Part shown: piece after piece, positions 13,672-20,400 of the stretch | How the letters are laid out: each line of letters begins with the position of its first letter | Position numbering within the stretch: position 1 is the first letter of the stretch | Source of the DNA: Monoplex corrugatus | Lineage: Eukaryota > Mollusca > Gastropoda > Littorinimorpha > Ranellidae | Length of the DNA stretch: 64,000 nucleotides | Direction: 5' to 3' | Assembly (NCBI GenBank): GCA_030674185.1 | Contig: CM060312.1 | Location: 25,052,461-25,116,460, forward strand | The notes under the pieces: model-generated | Seen by the model: the letters and a program-made list of their open reading frames with translations, nothing else | Database searches by the model: none | What the model was told of the DNA's origin: nothing | Program-made: the position numbers and the translations under genes

Positions 13672-16520
13672 TGTGTGTGTGTGTGTGTATGTGTGTGTGT
13701 GTGTGTGTGTGTATGTGTGTGCATGCACATTTCATGAGGCAATTAATAAGGGCCAAAATACATTAAGCAAAGTGCAAAGTATTCCTCTCTCTCTCTCTGT
13801 CTGTCTGTCTGTCTGTCTGTCTGCTTGGATGTTTATGTGTATGCATTTCATAAATGAAATAAGTAATTAAAGACTTTTGAGTATTATTATCATTGTTAAG
13901 CAAAATACATAGTATTCTTGTGCGTGTGTTTGTTTTTGTTTGATTGTTTGTTTGTTTGTGTATGTGTGTGTGTGGGGGGGGGGGGGGGAGCGACAGACAG
14001 GCAGCCAGAAAGATTTCAGTGTAGTTAAGTGGGTATGATATTCAGGAGTTTTTATTTCTTTTTAATACCAGTGAACCTAAAGTTCTCGTAAATGTATTAA
14101 GTTTTTCTCTCCCTCCCCCCCCCCCCCTCTCTCTCTCTCTCTGTCTTTCCATTTTTTTTAATGAATGGTGGTCTCGGTATCGTGATCCCAATCTTGACTC
14201 TTGCATGGACATGTGTGTATACGTTCCTACTAATGGCAGTAAGGAGATTGCCGTATACAAGACTATCAGTGAAATGTTGGTGCTAGTGTGAAAGATAATG
14301 GAGTCTATGCCGTTCGTTATCAGTGATCTCGATTTACCCACCGCTACCTCCACAAGAAGCAAAAAAAGATCCGTCTGATAAGTCAGTCTGTTAAAACATA
14401 CTTTACTCTTCCTGTGTATGTGTTTCTTTCTGCTGTAATAACTGGTGAACTCTTGTTTTCGTTGTTGGAAGTTGGCTTATTTTTCTCATGAAACAGTGAA
14501 GGCGCGATATTTTCAGAATCGTTCTCCTCCTTTTCTGTGTAATCCCGTTACACATTATGGCAACAAACCAGTTCGTGTTTGATATCTATGTGTAGGGAGA
14601 GAGTCTACTTTTCGGTAAGATTGATAATTACATATATGGATAAATGACCAAAACAGTATTGCGGGAAATGTAGAAACAGTAGTAATCACGGCACACAAAG
14701 GCAGCCACACAGTCCTGCTTGCCTACCGATGACTCACAGCTCAAAACCGCTGACGGGCCGTATAGCGTAGCGGGTAAGCAGGAAAACACGCCTCTCGCGT
14801 GCGAATCGCTGCCACCGTGTCCGAAAACTAAGTGATCGCCCGGCGGCCGGTTTAAACAGCCGTGTGTACGATTATGCCCCTTCCTGTTCCCCTGATACAC
14901 ACCATTTGTAAAGGTCATGAGAAAAACTCTAATAAAAATAAATGACAACAGAGAGTTTTGAAATTTGGCGGGTCATATAATAAAAGATTGGTGTACAACA
15001 TGCTGAAATTTCAACTGTCTAACCCTCATGGTTGTTGAGTAACGGTACAAATAAAATTAGAGAAATTTTCAGGTGAAAAAATGCCTTACAAAATACACGG
15101 TCAGGTCAATAAATCAGTTCCTACAGTCACATTTTCAATGAAATCTGATACGATCCAACATGCACACACACCACGTGCACTGAAAGAAGAGATTGTGTTG
15201 AACAGTTGTTGAGTAATTGTTCAGCCAGTCGCTTTTCCGTCGTCTGCTTCGCTGCGGAGATAGTGGGCTGTGAACTTTGCACTGTCCACTCACCAACTGC
15301 GTAGTACAGTGACCTCGTGGCCTGAAACGCGGCTAGGAATGACCGGACAATCTATTTCTGGCTATTAGTTTTGGTTGACGGAATTACTGAAAGCCCCGCG
15401 AATTTTCAAAACTCAAGTTGGATTTCTCCAATGCTCGTAGACAAGCGTTGTTGAGACATGATCGGGAAATCCCGATGCTTGTAGGGAGAGAGTTGACCTT
15501 TAATCTAAAAATAGAAAAGAAAAAAAAGAGAAAAGAAAGATCAGTCTGACTATGACTAGATGCAAGTGACTAATTTCAGCCATTGTGGAACATGATATCA
15601 CATTTACCTGGAATAAACAGGTTTTCCAGATTCACTGAGAATGAAGATGTGTTTTTTCTGGTTTTTCCACTCGGGAGAATTGACGTCTTCGTCGTCCAGA
15701 GACACCTGACTAGCCTCCAGCTCTGGAGTTTCTTCTTTGTCTGTACTGATGGACAGATTTTGTACCTGTGTCTATGTCAGGACAGAAAACAATTCAAAAA
15801 CATTCACTGTCAGATTAAATAACAACAACAATCATTATTTACTTCTACAGCACATCACCTCTACATACAGTGCTTCACAAAACAACAAATGGCCGAGGGG
15901 GACATCTGTAAAGCACATACATGTCAACCCCAACAGACAAATAACACTTATGTAATGTGATTTTTGCAAATTACAACACCAAAAAAAAAGAAAAAAACAA
16001 TGAAAATTAATCATGATCAAATATCTACTTTCACATGTATTAACTGGTCATGCAAGGAATGAAAGATAATAATATTAATAATAATAATAATAACAACAAC
16101 AACAACAATATTAATAATAATTTCATTTATGAATTGAAAGCCAAATGTCCATATAAAAAGCATGCTCACTGCACTTTACAGAAACAGATCAATGCTCATG
16201 CACACACATAGAGGATGCTGAGCAAGGGTACACTCAACCTGCTAGGCATGTGATCCTTGACTGAAGTTGTCATCATCATCAATAATCTCTCTCTCTCTCT
16301 CACACACTCAGTGACACACACACACACAGAATGCTGAATCAGAATACACTCAACCTGTTAGGCCTATGACACTTGACCCATGTCTCTGTCTCACCTACAC
16401 ACACACACACAAACACACACACACATACACACACACACACACAAAATGCTAAATCAGAATACACTCAGCCTGTTAAGCCTGTGACACTTGACCGATGTTA
16501 TCATCTCTCTGTCTCACCTA

Positions 16521-16618
<98 letters not shown>

Positions 16619-16691
16619 TGCAGAATCAGAATACACTCAGCCTGTTAGGCCTATGACACTTCACTGATGTTGTCATCTCTCTCTGTCTCAC

Positions 16692-16749
<58 letters not shown>

Positions 16750-17384
16750 CCACACACACACACACACAACACACACACACACACACACACAACACACACA
16801 CACACACACACACAGATAATAAGATAAAATATGATAGCAATATCATGAATTTTAAATTCAGCAAAATAAACAAGCAGATTAATGGCAGCAGAAGTATACA
16901 ATCCCTTATGTACAGATGAAGCACTATAAAAACAACAAACAAACAAACAAAAACACACATACACCAGGAATATTGTATATCTTTGTGGACAGAAGATAAC
17001 AGTTAGTCACATTCTTTCTTGCATTACCTTGATTACAATTAATGTATTCCTATACTTCCTAAGAACACAGTTTATGACATATTCGAATTAACATCAGAAT
17101 ACAAATTTTTGTTAGCCTGCCAAAAAGTCCAATTACAAACTATATATATATATATAACTCCTAACTTTGGTCTTAGCAGTTGTGTTTTACAGCCAGTTTA
17201 TTAACCGACTAGTTACATCTGGTTACTCACTTCATTCATATATTTTTTCCCTCCGCTCTTCAGATTGTCATTTCATTCCTTCTGTCTCAATATTCTCTAT
17301 ATGCAATCTACTTTGCCCCCTCCCCTCTTTCATTTCGTGTGCGTGTGTCTATATCACTTCAGTGAATGGATTAATGTTAAACAG

Positions 17385-17468
<84 letters not shown>

Positions 17469-20400
17469 TGGATCATTAATTGAGAAAAAAGCAGGTTCTG
17501 CGTTTTTAATACCAGCTCTTAAAATAGAGAAATCTTTCCATATTGGACCCAACAAATCAATATTTACAGCTGAACTCGTTGCAATACTGATGGCTTTGAA
17601 TTACTTAGTAAGCTATCCTCGGAATATATCACAAATCCTTTTCTGCGTTGATTCGAAATCAGTGCTTCAGGCTCTTGAACTAATGAAGTTAGACACTAGA
17701 TCTGAAATGGTAATAGAAATTAGCCATTTAATTCATTTCTTATCCTTAAGAGGCACTGATCTTACTTTCTGCTGGATACCATCTCATTGTTCGTTTCATC
17801 ATAACGATGTGGTTGACAGGGCCGCCAAACGAGGAGCTAAGGGTTCACCAGAATCAAACAACATAAAGCTTTCTCTCTCCTTGAATGAATCTTATAACTT
17901 AGTGGATGCCTATGTTTGGAAACTGTTTCAAGATAATCAGAAAAAGTACATTACAAATAGCATGAATATTATAATCAGCAAAATAAGTAAACAGTTTACC
18001 ATAAATAGAACTATGCAGTCCCTTATGTATAGGTGGAAACTCGATGCATTAAAAACAAAGTACACCAGAAATATTGTCTGTCTTTGTGGACAGAAAATAA
18101 CGACCAGTCATTTACTTTCTTGCATTACTATAAAGCGACTCATTCCGGTACTTTCTACTCACACAATTTCCGACATATTTGAATCATCATTATTAACATA
18201 CGAATTTTTTGTTAGCCTGTCAAAAAGTCCAATAGTTCAATATTTGTAATTTGTTCATCTTCTTGTTCATGGTTACAGTTAGCTAGTTAATTGTAAATAT
18301 TTGTTGTAGTATGCTACTTCATTTGTTATGTTTACGCTCCCCTCTGACATTTGCCTTGTCCCAGCCCGAATATGTTTTTTGCTGCTCGAGTGGGCTGTAA
18401 GTGATATGAATTTGAACTTAAATTTCATTTATTTTTTTAACCATGACTAACTACACATAAACATTTGCATTTGCTCTTCCGGTTTCTATTCCCCTTCCCC
18501 ACATCGCTTTTTTTACATACTTAATTTTTCATTTATTCAATTGTTTATTTACTTATTTATTTATTTATCATTATTCTCATTGTTATTATCATTTATTATT
18601 TTTTGTTTATTTATTTATTTTTTGTTTTATTTTGTTTTTTGTTTTTGTTTTGTTTTTTTGTTTATTTGTCTAAAATCACTTAAGTGAATAGACATTAAAC
18701 CAATGACCACCACCACCACACACACACACACACACACTCACACACACACCACACACACATTCACGCACAGAATTACATACACTCACATACACTCAGATTA
18801 CAGTAATAATAATCAAATGATATTGCACTGCCACATAAAACCACTGCTTGTGATGTGACCTCTTCTAATGTTGTCTCTATCCCCCTTTCCATACACACAG
18901 AGACTCAGACACACATACACCACACACATTCTTCAAGGCCCCTTCTGCCTCTTCTCTTAGAGAGCAATAAACAAGTAACAGCTGCAGCCTGTTCCTTCTC
19001 TTTCCCCTATAGTTGTAAACAGTGTTGTCTTCGCCAGTGTTTCCCACCCAATTTTACTTTCATCAGACTTGTTTCAGATACCAATTTATGTTACTCTAAC
19101 CCAGTTATCTGCTAATTATTACCATACTATATCTGTAACTCTACATCAGTGTTCATAATGTGCTTTAAAAAAAACGTGAATGCTTAATTAACTGGCACTG
19201 ATTGCGCATGCCGCATTACAGATCACACTGTCAGCAGATACTGGCACTCTGTGCACTGAGATAGATCAATGAAAGAATGTGAACAGGACGACTGGCCATG
19301 CTTGACCCTGACCCAGCTCACATGCAATCAGTGATAGTAAATGAAGTGGTCTTGCTATTTTCTTTGTTCTTTCTTTTGGATTTACTGTCTGCTTTCTGTG
19401 ACTGTTCTGTCATTTATTTTTGTAACCACTGTGTTTTCTGGCCCCATTTTGTGTGTGTTTAGTTTTTGTTTTGTTTGCCTCTTGTTGTGTGAGTAAAAAC
19501 AAAGCACAAAAAGGCTTAAGCTGGCTGGGATTTTACTATGTGATATAGATTTACATAAATATAACTTAACTGTGCCTGTAAAAAAAAGTGTTGTACATTA
19601 CAGGTACAGAAAAAACACTTCGAAATAACTCATTTTGAGAGACTTATTATAATGCACCATGTAGAATCTGTGGAGAGAGATCAAAGAAGATCATAAGATG
19701 AAATCTGCAAAATTATGCAAAAACTACACATCAGACTTCATGACATTTTACAGGATAACAGTTTCCAGTATCCTTCACTCATGTTCTACTTTTCATTCCA
19801 AACTGTTACAAAAAATTAACCACTAAGAAACAAGCATCCTCTCCATCTGAGATAACACTAAACAACATCAAGTTTGCCACAGAAAAGAGCAATCTAATCT
19901 GGACACACTCTGATCCCTCATTACCTCATTACGCACTCAGAAATCAGAGTAAAGGAGGGTGGCCACTGAAATTTGACTGTAGTGCTTCCAAAAGAACAGG
20001 AACACACAGTGACAAACTTCACATCAATTTTCACCCATTGTCAACTTCCATACCCATGGAAAATACAGCAGGAACAGCAACATCACCTGAAACCCTGAGA
20101 CACCTGAGACACCATTACATGATTACAGCTTCATACTCCTGTCAGAGAAGCAAGCAAGGTGACAATGGTAGATGCAAGGACATCCCCTATTTTTCATAAA
20201 ACTCCATTTATCAGATGTCTTGAAGAGCTAGAAGTCCCATTCATAAAGGAAGAGGAGGCATATTAAAGGATTTATACAAAAGAAAATGGAGCTCTCAGAA
20301 GATGAGGAAACTGTCATACAAAACTGGAGGTCAGCCAATAAATTGAATTATCCTGAAAAAGATGGTGAAACCTAAAAAATTATGAGTTTTGCTGATTTCT

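Larger units (their letters stand above)
11966..15607 (-). other. MON1 intron 2
   Basis: Contains a five-copy tandem repeat (12138-12410), an inverted-repeat candidate element (12794-15496), and GT, CTGT and G-run microsatellites (13617-14130). No exon recognised. Confidence 0.6.

Noticed and set aside
17167..17460. N-terminal extension making a 360-residue protein in front of the RNase H frame
   Set aside because: The extension crosses a (CA)n tract and the non-coding 3' end of another LINE copy. Homology starts only at the TDGS motif.
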